The notes: generated by a model not told the origin, from the letters alone. Positions 36,911 to 46,878 are shown, counted from the first letter of the stretch. The stretch is DNA of 64,000 nt from Noviherbaspirillum galbum (GCF_010974945.1 NZ_JAAIVB010000074.1:59596-123595); one strand, 5' to 3'. Program-made: numbers and translations.

Positions 36911-38155
36911 ATGCCCCTCAGCTCTTCCAACCTCGCCCGCGCCATTGCCGCGGCGCTCGTCCTGACCGCAACGTCCGCGATGGCGGACACCGTAAAGATC
37001 GCCGTGATCGATCCGCTCTCCGGCCCCTTTGCGGCGCTGGGCGAGAACCAGCTGAAAAGCTGGCAGATCATGGCGGAGATCGCCAACAAGGAAAAATGGG
37101 CCGGCGAGCATACGCTGGAATTCGTTCCATTCGACAACAAGGCCAGCCCGCAGGAAAGCCTGAACCAGCTCAAGCGGGCGATCGATGGCGGCTTTCGCTA
37201 TATCGCCCAGGCGAACGGGTCCGGCGCGGGCCTGGCGCTGATCGATGCCATCAACAAGCACAACGAGCGCAATCCCGGCAAGGAAATCATCTACATCAAC
37301 CACGGCGCGGTGGATCCGGAGCTGACCAACGGCAAGTGCAGTTTCTGGCATTTCAGCTTCGATTCCAACTCCGACATGAAGATGCAGGCGCTGGTCGACC
37401 ACATGTCCCAAGACAAGGCGATGAAGAAGGTCTACATCATCGGCCAGGACTATGCGTTCGGGCGCTCGGTGAGCCGGTCCGGCAAGGAATACCTGAAGGC
37501 CAGGCGGCCTGACGTGGAGATCGTCGGCGACGACCTCCATCCGATCGGCCAGGTCAAGGATTTCGCGCCCTACGTCGCGAAAATCAAGGCCTCGGGCGCA
37601 GACACTGTCATCACCGGCAACTGGGGCGCCGACCTGGCCCTGCTGATCAAGGCGGCCAAGGAGGCCGGCGTGGATGCCAACTTCTATACCTACTACGCGG
37701 TGCTGAAAGGCGCGCCGACGGCCATGGGCAGCAACGGCGCCGGCAAGGTCAAGTATGTCGGCGTGTGGAACGTCAACAATGAAACCTATGCGGGCAAGGA
37801 TATCGTCGAAGCGTTCAAGGCCAAGTACAACGATGACTACACCTGGATGCAGACCCACTCGGCGGTAACGATGCTCTCCAAGGCAATCCGTGAGAGCAAG
37901 TCGGTCGATCCGGTGCAGGTCGCGCGCAAGATGGAAGGCATGACCGTCAAGAGCCTCAACGGCGACGTGACCATGCGCGCGAGCGACCACCAGATGCAGC
38001 AGCCGCTTTACATCGCGGTGTGGTCCAAGGCCGGCGGCAAGGACGTCCGGTTCGACCAGGAAAACACCGGCTACGGATGGAAGACGGAAAAGAAGGTCCC
38101 GGCCGACGTCGCGACGCAGCCGACAAGCTGCAAGATGAAGCGGCCCGGGGCGTAG
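36911..38155 (+). CDS. LIV-type ABC substrate-binding protein, second system
   Basis: This 414-residue periplasmic binding protein has a signal peptide of about 25 residues (TATSAMA/DTVK). It contains IAVIDPLSGPFAALGENQL, IIGQDYAFGRSVSRSGKEY and a C-terminal QPTSCKMKRP with one Cys. AAGGAAAA precedes the ATG. It shares little with the binding protein at 17401 and looks like the subgroup found beside acyl-CoA ligases and aromatic-acid genes. Permeases are missing here. The LivG/LivF pair at 62625-64000 is a possible ATPase partner. Confidence 0.92.
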   Translation: MPLSSSNLARAIAAALVLTATSAMADTVKIAVIDPLSGPFAALGENQLKSWQIMAEIANKEKWAGEHTLEFVPFDNKASPQESLNQLKRAIDGGFRYIAQANGSGAGLALIDAINKHNERNPGKEIIYINHGAVDPELTNGKCSFWHFSFDSNSDMKMQALVDHMSQDKAMKKVYIIGQDYAFGRSVSRSGKEYLKARRPDVEIVGDDLHPIGQVKDFAPYVAKIKASGADTVITGNWGADLALLIKAAKEAGVDANFYTYYAVLKGAPTAMGSNGAGKVKYVGVWNVNNETYAGKDIVEAFKAKYNDDYTWMQTHSAVTMLSKAIRESKSVDPVQVARKMEGMTVKSLNGDVTMRASDHQMQQPLYIAVWSKAGGKDVRFDQENTGYGWKTEKKVPADVATQPTSCKMKRPGA

Positions 38156-38192
38156 ACGCTTCCCGCATCCTTTCACGCCTTCCGCGATCCCG

Positions 38193-38231
38193 GCCCGGGG
38201 ACGACGTCTTCCATCGAGACGCGCCCCGGGC
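38193..38231 (+). terminator. Possible attenuator or terminator hairpin before the acyl-CoA ligase
   Basis: GCCCGGGG at 38193 pairs with CCCCGGGC at 38224, with further partial pairing (GACGTC / GACGCG) inside, followed by TTTCC. It lies between the binding-protein stop and the ligase start, where it could lower ligase expression relative to the highly needed binding protein. The T-tract is short, so termination is uncertain. Confidence 0.4.
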
Positions 38232-38251
38232 TTTCCTGTCGAGGAGACCGC

Positions 38252-39934
38252 ATGACCGACGACCTGCCCCGCCCCTGGCTGGCGCTCTATCCTTCCGATG
38301 GCATCGACGCCGCCCAGGCCGGGCGCGCCCCGTTTTCCGCCCGCTTCGCGGACGCGCTGTCGCTCTTCCGGCATGCGGTGGCCACCAGGCCCGCCAACGC
38401 CGCGATCCATTATTTCGACCGGAGCATCGACTACGCCGGGCTCGACCGGATGTCCGACGCGTTCGCGCGTTTCCTTTATGATCAAGGCATCGCCGAGGGC
38501 GACCGCATCGCGCTTTACCTGCAGAACGTGCCCTCGTTTCTGATCGGCATGCTGGCTGCATGGAAGCTGGGCGCCATCGCCGTCACCATCAACCCGATGA
38601 ACCGGTCGCGCGAACTGCGGCTGCTGCTGGCGGACAGCGGCGCCCGTGTCCTGGTGGCCCACCGCGACCTGCATGAGGAAGTGGCGAGGGAGGTCTTGCA
38701 GGACTTCCCCGGCATCCTGGCTGTCACGACATCCGCCCGCGACTTCCAGGGCCGCGACGATCCGCGCGTGCTCGGCGAAGCCGAACCGGAAAGCTGCCCG
38801 GGAACGCATGACTTGATGGCATTGCTCGGTTCCGCAGCAGATACCGCTTCCTCCTCGGCGCCGACGCCGTTGCGCACCCAGGCCGACGCGGACCAGCCGG
38901 CCATCATCGTCTACACCTCCGGCACCACGGGCGTGCCGAAGGGCGCGGTGGTATCGCACCGCAATTTCGCGGTCGATGCCGACATCTGGCGCGCCTGGAT
39001 GGACCTGCGGGAAGGCGGTCCCATCCTGGCGATCGCGCCCCTGTTCCACATTACCGGCCTGGTCGGGCATATCGGCGCGGCATTTGCCACGAATTCGGCG
39101 ATGATCCTGTCGAAGCGCTTCCATCCCGCAGTCATGGCCGAAAGCGCGGCAGAATACCAGGCCGAATTCGCGGTCGGCGCCATCACTGCTTTCATTGCCA
39201 TCATGAATTCGCCGGAGGTCAGGCCCGAGTATCTGCGGACCATCGAAAAGGCATACACAGGCGGCGCGCCCGTGCCGGCATCCGTCGTCGACGAATTCGG
39301 CCGCAAGTTCGGCATCGTCATCCGGTCCACCTACGGCCTGACGGAAAGCACCTCGCTTGCCGTCGCGGTGCCGCGCGACCGCACGACGCCCGTGGACGCA
39401 AACGGCGCATGCGCCATCGGCGTGCCGGTGTTCGGCACCGATGCCTATGTCGCCGACGAAACCGGCAAGCGCCTGCCACCGGATGAAGTCGGCGAGATCT
39501 TCCTGCGCGGACCGCAGGTGGTGTCGGGATACTGGCAGCGCGAGGATGCGACGCGCGAGGCATTCTTCGACGGCTACCTGCGCACCGGGGACGTGGGATA
39601 CATGAACGCCGAAGGCTGGCTCTTCATCGTGGACCGCAAGAAGGACATGATCAGTGCATCCGGCTACAAAGTCTGGCCCAAGGAAGTGGAAGACGTGATC
39701 TATGGCCATCCCGCGATCCGCGAAGCGGCCGTCGTCGGCGTCAAGGACGACTATCGCGGAGAGACCGTCAAGGCGGTGGTCTCGCTCAAGCCGGGCATGT
39801 CGCTCGACTCGGCCGAGCTGATCGCGTTTTGCAAGGAAAGGATGGCGGCCTACAAGTACCCGCGGCAGGTGATCATCCTGGATGAATTGCCCAAGACCGT
39901 AACTGGCAAGATTCTCCGCCGCGAGTTGCGCTAG
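38252..39934 (+). CDS. Acyl-CoA ligase (AMP-forming) paired with a LIV binding protein
   Basis: This 560-residue ANL enzyme has VYTSGTTGVPKGAVVSH near 217, STYGLTESTSLAV, GYLRTGDVGYMNAEGWL, DRKKDMISASGYKVWP and the catalytic Lys in LPKTVTGKILRREL. The SASGYK variant (instead of SGGENV) is typical of long-chain and aromatic-acid ligases. GAGGAG precedes the ATG. Co-transcribed with the binding protein, it probably activates the acid imported by that system. It converges with the porin gene. Confidence 0.9.
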   Translation: MTDDLPRPWLALYPSDGIDAAQAGRAPFSARFADALSLFRHAVATRPANAAIHYFDRSIDYAGLDRMSDAFARFLYDQGIAEGDRIALYLQNVPSFLIGMLAAWKLGAIAVTINPMNRSRELRLLLADSGARVLVAHRDLHEEVAREVLQDFPGILAVTTSARDFQGRDDPRVLGEAEPESCPGTHDLMALLGSAADTASSSAPTPLRTQADADQPAIIVYTSGTTGVPKGAVVSHRNFAVDADIWRAWMDLREGGPILAIAPLFHITGLVGHIGAAFATNSAMILSKRFHPAVMAESAAEYQAEFAVGAITAFIAIMNSPEVRPEYLRTIEKAYTGGAPVPASVVDEFGRKFGIVIRSTYGLTESTSLAVAVPRDRTTPVDANGACAIGVPVFGTDAYVADETGKRLPPDEVGEIFLRGPQVVSGYWQREDATREAFFDGYLRTGDVGYMNAEGWLFIVDRKKDMISASGYKVWPKEVEDVIYGHPAIREAAVVGVKDDYRGETVKAVVSLKPGMSLDSAELIAFCKERMAAYKYPRQVIILDELPKTVTGKILRRELR

Positions 39935-39940
39935 CGCGCG

Positions 39941-41071
39941 TCAGAACGAATGGATCATGCCGACCGCAAGGCCCTGCGGGCTGGCGCCATTCGTGACGCC
40001 GCCAATGCCGTTCACGGCAAAGTCGTTGCGCGAGTTGCCGCCATTGCTTATCTTGGTGAACATGGCATACGCCTCGGTCCGTTTCGAGAACGTGTAGCCG
40101 TAACCGAGCGCCACGTAGCGTGCATCGGTTCCCGGCGCGCTTCCAAGGTTGAGCTTCAGCTCACGGCTTTTGCCAAGGGCGAGACGCAGGTTGTGCGCGC
40201 CTATCCTGTGCACGGCGGCAAGCCAGAAGGTGTCGAGCTTTGCTTCGGTCGCTGCGCCAACCGTGAATACCTTGGGCAGTCCGGTCGCGGCAAGATTGCC
40301 CGAAAAACGCAGACGCTCGGCCAGGGCGCTGACCGTCGTGGCGCCGAAGGTGTACGATCCGGCCAGCTTGAAGCCCGTATCCTGGGTGCGTGCGGTTGCC
40401 GTATTGGCGTACTCGTCATGCTGTTCGACCGCCGCGCCGAGGAAGAGCGGTCCCTGCTCATAAGCGGCCGACAGCGACCAGAGCTTCGGATCGCAAGCCA
40501 CCGCGCAAGTCCCCTTCTCTTCATTCACGCCATAGGCGAGACGGCCGGAGAAGCCCGCCACGTTCGGCGTCCAGTACTGGATCACGTTGCGCTGGCGGCG
40601 GTCGAAGGAATTGCGGTTTGCCGCATTGGCGGCCGTGTTCGATGCATCGCCATACAGGACCGCGCCATAGCCGGCGATGGTCGTGTCGCCGAAGGGATCG
40701 AGGCGGGTGGTCGACGCCTTGTAAGGCGTGTCCCATTGGCCCATGATCAGCGTGCCATAGGCGCCGCCGATGCCGACGCCGCTGTTGCGGCCGACGAAGG
40801 TGCCCGAACCTGTGTCGAGTCCAACGGAATTCTCGAGCTGGAACAAGGCCTTCATGCCGCCGCCGAGGTCCTCCTCGCCGCGGAATCCGATCAGCGACGA
40901 ATTGCTGGTCAGGCGCGCGGTGGAGGTGACCCCGGCGCCGCTTCCACCGCTGGCCTTGACGGATTCGACGTCGACGTTGAGCCTGCCGTAGATGGTGACG
41001 CTGTCCGCCTGGGCATGGGCGCTTCCGGCAACGAGCGCCGCGATGGCGGCGACGAGCGATTGGCGTTTCAT
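39941..41071 (-). CDS. General porin (Gram-negative GBP type)
   Basis: This 376-residue outer-membrane beta-barrel has a 20-residue signal peptide (LVAGSAHA/QAD), then SVTIYGRLNVDVE, SSLIGFRGEEDLGGGMKALF and the C-terminal signature ending in Phe (GLAVGMIHSF) needed for barrel assembly. These features match the porins of Burkholderiales. The trimer lets small anions through. It is the last gene of a minus-strand cluster for acid uptake and metabolism. Confidence 0.94.
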   Translation of the reverse strand: MKRQSLVAAIAALVAGSAHAQADSVTIYGRLNVDVESVKASGGSGAGVTSTARLTSNSSLIGFRGEEDLGGGMKALFQLENSVGLDTGSGTFVGRNSGVGIGGAYGTLIMGQWDTPYKASTTRLDPFGDTTIAGYGAVLYGDASNTAANAANRNSFDRRQRNVIQYWTPNVAGFSGRLAYGVNEEKGTCAVACDPKLWSLSAAYEQGPLFLGAAVEQHDEYANTATARTQDTGFKLAGSYTFGATTVSALAERLRFSGNLAATGLPKVFTVGAATEAKLDTFWLAAVHRIGAHNLRLALGKSRELKLNLGSAPGTDARYVALGYGYTFSKRTEAYAMFTKISNGGNSRNDFAVNGIGGVTNGASPQGLAVGMIHSF

Positions 41072-41235
41072 TGGTTATTTCTCCTTATGGTAATGGCGCG
41101 CGCCGCCCTCCCTGAAAAAGGCTGTTTGCGCGCGCGGGTGGTGTGCGCGGATCTATCCCGACTGGCCCGCCGATGCAGGCAGCCTTGGCCCGGGCATTGC
41201 GTTGCCTCGACTGAGCCGGCCAGGAAAAATCCGCA

Positions 41236-42180
41236 CTAGAATCGGTACAGGTGGGCGGGATTGCCGACGAGGATGCAGTCGCGCACCCGGTCATCGTTCG
41301 CGGTCCAATCGCTCAGAAGATCGAGTAGCGCGACGTCGTCCGGCTTATGGGTTTCCGTCGGGTGAGGCCAGTCGCTGCCCCAGACGAGCTGTTCCGGCGC
41401 CGCGTGGATGGATGCCTGCACGAGCGGCCCGACGTCGCAGTACTGCGGCGCGCCGGTCTTGCTGGCGATGTAGGCGCCGGACAGCTTGACCCAGGCGCGT
41501 TGCTCCTGCATGAGCCCCCGGATGAAGGCGAAGGCCGGATGCGCCTCGCCGGCGGGCAGCGGGATGCGCGCGAGGTGATCGAAGACGATGGGGACGGGCA
41601 GCCTGCCCAGCATCGCGGCATGCTGTTCGAGTTCGCCGACCGGCATGTTGATCTGCACATGCCAGCCTAGGGGCGCGATCCGTCTTGCCAGCGGCTCTAT
41701 CATGTCCGGCGTGGTGACGGCGCCGACCGCCAGGTTGAAGCGCAGGCCGCGGATGCCGGCATGGTCCAGCCGTTCAAGTTCGGCATCCGTGATGGACGTG
41801 TCGGCGACGGCGATGCCGCGCGCCTGCTTGCCCAACGTTGCCAGCGCATCCAGGGTGCAGCCGTTGTCCGTACCGTAGGTCGAGGGCGTGACCACGACCG
41901 TGCGCTGCGTTCCAAGATGGCGTTGCAGCACCCGGTACATGTCCACGGTCGCCGGGGGCGGCCTGAGCTTGGCTTGCGGCGCCGGCGCGAAGCGGCTGTC
42001 GTAGATGTGCATGTGGCAATCGCATGCATTTGCTGGCAGCTTGTGTGCCGCGGCGTGGCTGTACGATGAGAACGGGATCAGCGTGTCGGCTGCGCGTGCC
42101 GCCGATGCAAGCACGTTTCCAAGGGCGATCATGCTTGCATTGCGCAGGAAGGTCCGGCGGGACTGGTTTCGGTTGGTCAT
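41236..42180 (-). CDS. Tat-exported amidohydrolase (amidohydrolase_2; LigI/PDC-lactonase-like)
   Basis: This 314-residue protein begins with a twin-arginine signal (SRRTFLRNASMIALG, cleavage near SAARA). The TIM-barrel metal motif is CDCHMHIYD, with His in FDHLARIP and the catalytic Asp in WGSDWPHPT. Family members include 2-pyrone-4,6-dicarboxylate lactonase and other lactone or dicarboxylate hydrolases; most are cytoplasmic, so the Tat signal is unusual. Predicted role: hydrolyse a lactone or ester in the periplasm before uptake by the MFS carrier encoded in the same cluster. Confidence 0.87.
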   Translation of the reverse strand: MTNRNQSRRTFLRNASMIALGNVLASAARAADTLIPFSSYSHAAAHKLPANACDCHMHIYDSRFAPAPQAKLRPPPATVDMYRVLQRHLGTQRTVVVTPSTYGTDNGCTLDALATLGKQARGIAVADTSITDAELERLDHAGIRGLRFNLAVGAVTTPDMIEPLARRIAPLGWHVQINMPVGELEQHAAMLGRLPVPIVFDHLARIPLPAGEAHPAFAFIRGLMQEQRAWVKLSGAYIASKTGAPQYCDVGPLVQASIHAAPEQLVWGSDWPHPTETHKPDDVALLDLLSDWTANDDRVRDCILVGNPAHLYRF

Positions 42181-42240
42181 GATGATCTCTGTTGCTGTTG
42201 GGTGGAATCGTCACGGGATGCCGGCGGCGAAGGGCATCTC

Positions 42241-43764
42241 TCAGGCCGCCGTCATTCTGAAAACGCTGACTCGTTGCTTCAACATCCTTGCCTGCTCATT
42301 CATCGCCTGCGCCGCAGCCGCAGATTGTTCAACCAGCGTGGCGTTCTGCTGCGTCACCTGGTCCAGGTCGGCAATGGCGCCGTTGATCTGTTCGATGGCT
42401 GTCCGTTGCTCGTCGCTCGCCGCGGCAATGTCGCCGACCAGTTCCCGGACGTGCGCCACGCTCGTGACGGCGCGATCCATGGTTCTTCCGGCATCGTCGA
42501 CATGCTCTCTGCCCTGCCCGACCTCACCCGTGCAGCGCTGGATCAGGTTCTTGATTTCACGCGCCGACGCCGCAGACCGTTGCGCAAGGTGGCGCACTTC
42601 TGAGGCCACCACTGCGAAGCCGCGGCCGGCAGGTCCGGCGCGGGCGGCTTCCACCGCCGCATTGATCGCGAGCAGGTTGATCTGGAAGGAGATGCCGTCG
42701 ATCGTTGCGGTGATGGCATTGATCTCGCTGGAGGAACGGCCGATCAACGACATGGTGTCGATAACCTTGCGCACCGCGACCCCGCCTTCCTGCGCGACAC
42801 CGGACGCAATTTGTACCGACGCGCTCGCCGCGCGCGCGTTGTCGGCGTTATGCGCCACGGCGGCAGTGATCTCCTCGATGGTGGACGCGGTCTGCTCAAG
42901 CGCGCTCGCCTGCCGTTCGGTACGCGCAGACAAGTCCAGGTTGCCGGCGGCGATGCCGGCAGATGCCGTTTCGATGGCGTCAGTCCCGCTCCGCACATCC
43001 GTCACGATCCGCCGCAGGCTGCGTGTCATGGCCTGCAGCGACTCAAGAAGCTGCCCGGCTTCATCGCGGGAGCCTGCGGCGACTTCACACGTCAGGTCCC
43101 CCTCCGCCACCCGTTGCGCGACGCTGGCGGCGAGCTTCAGAGGCACGGTCACGCTTCGCGTAAGGAACACCGCAAACAGCGCGCCGCATGCCGCGCATAG
43201 CAAGCCGAGTGCCGCCTGCACCGTCTGGCTGCGCGCCGCCTCCTTGTCGATGCCGTTCGCGATCTCGCCTATCGTCCGGCGCTGCAATTCCAGGAGGCCT
43301 TGCACCGCTTCCTGGTAGGCCGACGCGGCCGGGCGGTACGCCGTTTCGAGAAACCGGCCGAGCGTTGCCTCGTCTGCCTCTTGCTTGAGGCGCTTCGCTT
43401 CGTCGCGGGCCGCGATGTAGGCCTTGCGCCGGCGGCCGATTTCCGCGAACGCAGCCCTTTCGGCGTCGCTGTCGAGCAGTGCCTCGATGTTTTTCTGCAG
43501 GTCGCTGATTGCGGCGCTGTTGGCGGCGGACTGCGCGTCCTTCGAAAAGAATGGCCCGAGGCGGATGCCGCTGTAGATGTTGCGGTACCAGTCGGCAACC
43601 ATCCTCTCCTTGGCAAGAGGAAGCTGCATCATCGTCCGGGTGTCGCCGGCGAGGCGAGCCATGCGCCAGCACCCGACGGCTGCCATTGCCAGGCATAACG
43701 CGATGGTCAGCGCGAAGCCGGCACCAAGCCGGCGCCCGATCGGCAGGTCAGCGAAGCTGTGCAT
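42241..43764 (-). CDS. Methyl-accepting chemotaxis protein (4HB type)
   Basis: This 507-residue receptor has TM1 at about 13-33, a four-helix-bundle periplasmic domain at 35-185, TM2 at about 186-206, HAMP to about 260 and a signalling domain. The hairpin tip reads [18 protein letters not shown], where [17 protein letters not shown] is usual. There is no CheR-tethering pentapeptide; the C-terminus is VFRMTAA. It sits inside a catabolic cluster between the amidohydrolase and MFS genes, so it probably senses the compound those proteins handle. Confidence 0.92.
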   Translation of the reverse strand: MHSFADLPIGRRLGAGFALTIALCLAMAAVGCWRMARLAGDTRTMMQLPLAKERMVADWYRNIYSGIRLGPFFSKDAQSAANSAAISDLQKNIEALLDSDAERAAFAEIGRRRKAYIAARDEAKRLKQEADEATLGRFLETAYRPAASAYQEAVQGLLELQRRTIGEIANGIDKEAARSQTVQAALGLLCAACGALFAVFLTRSVTVPLKLAASVAQRVAEGDLTCEVAAGSRDEAGQLLESLQAMTRSLRRIVTDVRSGTDAIETASAGIAAGNLDLSARTERQASALEQTASTIEEITAAVAHNADNARAASASVQIASGVAQEGGVAVRKVIDTMSLIGRSSSEINAITATIDGISFQINLLAINAAVEAARAGPAGRGFAVVASEVRHLAQRSAASAREIKNLIQRCTGEVGQGREHVDDAGRTMDRAVTSVAHVRELVGDIAAASDEQRTAIEQINGAIADLDQVTQQNATLVEQSAAAAQAMNEQARMLKQRVSVFRMTAA

Positions 43765-43851
43765 GGAATATCCCGGTCGTGTCGAGGGGAAGGAGGAAGT
43801 CGCGTAGCGAGGGCCCGTGCCGCGGGATCACGCGGCACGAGCGGGTAGATT

Positions 43852-45165
43852 TCAGGCGGTACGCCGTTGCGGCGCGGCCGCTTCGGCGGCACTGGCGTTG
43901 CGGCTCAGGTAGAGCAGCACGGTGACGCTCAGGAAAGACAGGATGGCGAGCGGCAGTAAGGCGAGCGCATAGCTGCCGGTCTCTTCCTTGACCCACCCGT
44001 AGACGTTGACCATCAGGCCGCCGCCGATGAGGTTGGAAACGGCATTGATGGCGGCCAGCCCGGCCGCGGCGGAACCGGTGGCGAGCCAGCCGGATGCGAG
44101 CGCCCAGAACGGGCCCTTGAAAGAATAGGCGCCGATCAGGATCATGCAGAGCATGACGACCACCGGGGCAAGCGAAGAGCTCAGGTGCGTGGCGCCCAGG
44201 CCGCATGAGATCAGCAGCAGCGGAATGGCGGTATGCCAGCGGCGTTCGGCGGTGCGGTCGGAGTGGCGGCCCCACCAGATCATCAGGATGGACGCGGCAA
44301 GATAAGGCACGGAATTGAGCAGGCCGGTCTGCATTACGGTCAGTCCGAAGGACTTGAGCAACTGGGGCTGCCAGACGTTCAGGACCGTGCCGGCAGCGGA
44401 AGCGCAGGAACACACCAGGGCCATGCCCCATACCACCGGGTTGCGGAACAGCTTCCAGGTAGAGACGCGCTCGCTGGCATGGCGTTCCCCGCGCTCATGG
44501 TCCATGCGGCGCACCAGCCATTCGCGCTGCGGTGCGGTCAGCCATTTCGCTTCGGCCGGCGTGTCGGTCAGGAAGGCGAGGCAGACCAGGCCCAGCAGCA
44601 CGGTCGGCAAGCCTTCGAGCAGGAACAGCCAGTGCCAGCCGCGCAGGCCGAGCGTGCCATCCATCTGCAGCAGCATCGCCGACACCGGCGAACTGATGAA
44701 GCTGGCGGCGGGAATGGCGACCATGAAGACGGCAACGATGCGCGCGCGGTAGGCCGCCGGCACCCAGTAGGTCAGGTAAAGCAGCACGCCGGGGAAGAAG
44801 CCGGCTTCGGCCGCGCCGAGGATGAAGCGGATGGCATAGAGCGAATTGGCGCCCTGCACGAAGGCGGTGCAAGCGGAAACGAGGCCCCAGGTGATCATGA
44901 TGCGGGCAAGCCACTTGCGCGCGCCGAAACGCTGCAGCGCCAGGTTGCTCGGCACCTCGAACAGGAAATATGAAAAGAAAAACAGGCTGCTGGCGAAACC
45001 GAACATCTTCGGCGAGAGGCCGAGGTCATGGTTCATCTGCAATGAAGCCATGCCGATGTTGCCGCGGTCGATGAAGGCGAACAGGTAACACACCATCAGG
45101 AAGGGAATCAGCCGCAGGCTGACCTTGCGGATGGTTTCCTTTTCCAGTTGTTGATCGTCGTGCAT
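43852..45165 (-). CDS. MFS transporter, anion:cation symporter (ACS) family
   Basis: This 437-residue, 12-helix carrier has YLFAFIDRGNIGMASLQM in the first helix-loop (the ACS signature with FxDRxNIG) and GAAEAGFFPGVLLYLTYWVP in the fourth. Relatives import tartrate, galactonate, phthalate and similar organic anions with protons. A GGAG before the ATG at 45165 fixes the start. It lies about 70 bases after the dehydrogenase gene and supplies the substrate for that enzyme and the RraA-type aldolase. Confidence 0.92.
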   Translation of the reverse strand: MHDDQQLEKETIRKVSLRLIPFLMVCYLFAFIDRGNIGMASLQMNHDLGLSPKMFGFASSLFFFSYFLFEVPSNLALQRFGARKWLARIMITWGLVSACTAFVQGANSLYAIRFILGAAEAGFFPGVLLYLTYWVPAAYRARIVAVFMVAIPAASFISSPVSAMLLQMDGTLGLRGWHWLFLLEGLPTVLLGLVCLAFLTDTPAEAKWLTAPQREWLVRRMDHERGERHASERVSTWKLFRNPVVWGMALVCSCASAAGTVLNVWQPQLLKSFGLTVMQTGLLNSVPYLAASILMIWWGRHSDRTAERRWHTAIPLLLISCGLGATHLSSSLAPVVVMLCMILIGAYSFKGPFWALASGWLATGSAAAGLAAINAVSNLIGGGLMVNVYGWVKEETGSYALALLPLAILSFLSVTVLLYLSRNASAAEAAAPQRRTA

Positions 45166-45238
45166 GATAGTCTCCAATATAGGCTTTCTTGTAGGCTCGG
45201 TCCATCGCCGGCGGCGCTGCACTGGCGATGGATTGGCG

Positions 45239-46183
45239 TCAGGCCGGCACGCCCGCCGCGTTCAGCACGGCCAGCACGTTGTTCGCCGCGCCGGTGCCCA
45301 TGCCGATGTAGGCATCTGCCGTCACGCCGCCGATGTGCGGGCTCAGGATCACGTTCTGGATGTCCTGAAGGGCATGCGGCACCGCCAAAGGCTCCTGCTC
45401 GAAGCTGTCGAGGCCGGCGGAATGCAGCTTGCCCGCTGTCAATGCCGCGGCCAGTGCCGCTTCGTCGATCAGCCCGCCGCGGGCGGTATTGACGAGAATC
45501 GCGCCTTCCTTCATGCGCGCCAGGCTTGCCTGGTTGATCATGTGCCTGTTGTCCGAGGTCAGGGGGCAATGCAGCGATACCACGTCCGACGAGCGCAGCA
45601 AGGTGTCCAGGTCCGCGAGGCGTACGCCGTCGCGCGCGGCGGAGGCAAACGGATCGTAGGCAAGAACCTGCATGCCGAGGGCAAGGGCGACGTCCGCCAC
45701 CCGCGAACCGATCGCGCCCAGGCCGACGAGGCCGATCGTACGCCCTTTCAATTCCATGCTCTTGTGCGTCGACTTGTCCCAGTGTCCTTCGCGCATGCGC
45801 CGGTCCAGCGTCACCACGCTCTTGGCGCAGGCGAAGATCAGCGCCCAGGTATGCTCGGCCACCGCCGCCGCGTTCGCGCCGGCCGCCGCCTTGACGGCGA
45901 TGCCGCGTTCGGCGGCCGTTTTCACGTCGATGGTGTCGATGCCGGTGCCATGCTTTGAAATCACCTGCAGCTGGCGGCATGCGTCGATGATGCGCCGCGT
46001 GATGCGGCCATAGCGCACGATGATCGCCGTCGGCTGATGCCGTTCGCACAAGGCGACGAGTTCGTCCTCGGTGGGCGCCTTGCCCGCATAGACGAGGGCG
46101 AAACCTTCCAACATGGCAACGGCTTGCGGAGCCAGGTCGGCGCCGGTGACCAGGATCACCGGACGGATGGCGGCGTCGCTCAT
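45239..46183 (-). CDS. D-2-hydroxyacid dehydrogenase (NAD-dependent)
   Basis: This 314-residue enzyme of the phosphoglycerate-dehydrogenase family has the NAD motif GLVGLGAIGSRVADVAL, substrate Arg in NTARGGLIDE, Glu in DSFEQEPL and catalytic His in SPHIGGVT. It lacks an ACT domain, as in hydroxypyruvate/glyoxylate and other catabolic reductases. It interconverts a 2-hydroxy and a 2-oxo acid. Its start overlaps the aldolase stop by four bases, so the two are translationally coupled and likely act on consecutive intermediates. Confidence 0.92.
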   Translation of the reverse strand: MSDAAIRPVILVTGADLAPQAVAMLEGFALVYAGKAPTEDELVALCERHQPTAIIVRYGRITRRIIDACRQLQVISKHGTGIDTIDVKTAAERGIAVKAAAGANAAAVAEHTWALIFACAKSVVTLDRRMREGHWDKSTHKSMELKGRTIGLVGLGAIGSRVADVALALGMQVLAYDPFASAARDGVRLADLDTLLRSSDVVSLHCPLTSDNRHMINQASLARMKEGAILVNTARGGLIDEAALAAALTAGKLHSAGLDSFEQEPLAVPHALQDIQNVILSPHIGGVTADAYIGMGTGAANNVLAVLNAAGVPA

Positions 46184-46878
46184 AGCGTTTCTCCTTCCTT
46201 CAGCACGCCGGCCTTGCGCAATGCGCCGTCCAGCCAGGTGGGGCGCAGCTGTTCGCCGCTGCGGATGCCGGCGATGCGCTTGGTTTCGTCGACGACCTTC
46301 TGCGCGGCTGCGCCTAGCAGCGACGCGGCCTTTTCCTTTTCCACCACGACCACGCCGTCGGCATCGCCCACGATCAGGTCGCCGGGATTCACCGCCGTGC
46401 CGCCCACCGAGATCGGCCAGTTCACCCGGCCGGGGATGAGCTTGGTGGGGCCGTTCGGATTGGCGCCCACCGCATATACCGGGAACCCGATCTCGCGGAT
46501 GGCCTCGGTGTCGCGCACGGAGCCATGGATCACGATGCCGGCCAGGCCGATCGCCTTACACTGCGACACCATGATTTCACCCATCAGGGCGCAGGTCTCG
46601 TCACCCTTGCCGTCGATCACGAGCACGTCGCCCGGCTTGGCGATTGCCATGGCGGCATGGATCATGAGGTTGTCGCCGGGGCGCACTTCAACGGTGATGG
46701 CTGGCCCGGCGATGCGCATGCCGGGAGAAAGCGGCGCAATGCGGCTGCAGAGGGTGCCGCGGCGGCCCGCGACGTCGGCGAGAATGGAGGCGGCGAAACG
46801 CGAAGCGTCCTTGACGGTGTCGGCATCGACACGCTCGATGTCGCGCACGACATCGGGTTGCTGATTGATAACGGTCAT
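46180..46878 (-). CDS. RraA-family aldolase (4-hydroxy-4-methyl-2-oxoglutarate aldolase type)
   Basis: This 232-residue protein has the RraA/HMG-aldolase fold: RPGDNLMIHAAMAIAKPGDV, the substrate/metal site GSVRDTEAIREIGFPVYA and VGDADGVVVV. It keeps the Arg-Asp pair seen in active class II pyruvate aldolases (GSVRD). Such enzymes split 4-hydroxy-2-oxo dicarboxylates or decarboxylate oxaloacetate. Although named after an RNase E inhibitor, the metabolic role fits here. AAGGAA precedes the ATG. It is the first gene of the cluster, divergent from the LysR gene. Confidence 0.9.
   Translation of the reverse strand: MTVINQQPDVVRDIERVDADTVKDASRFAASILADVAGRRGTLCSRIAPLSPGMRIAGPAITVEVRPGDNLMIHAAMAIAKPGDVLVIDGKGDETCALMGEIMVSQCKAIGLAGIVIHGSVRDTEAIREIGFPVYAVGANPNGPTKLIPGRVNWPISVGGTAVNPGDLIVGDADGVVVVEKEKAASLLGAAAQKVVDETKRIAGIRSGEQLRPTWLDGALRKAGVLKEGETL

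Noticed and set aside
36857..39709. 950-codon minus-strand open frame
   Set aside because: It lies antisense to the binding protein and ligase genes, both of which have clear motifs and ribosome sites. The translation has no domain.
46180..46878. RraA inhibitor of RNase E
   Set aside because: The protein has the family fold, but its coupling to a hydroxyacid dehydrogenase and carrier fits a metabolic aldolase.
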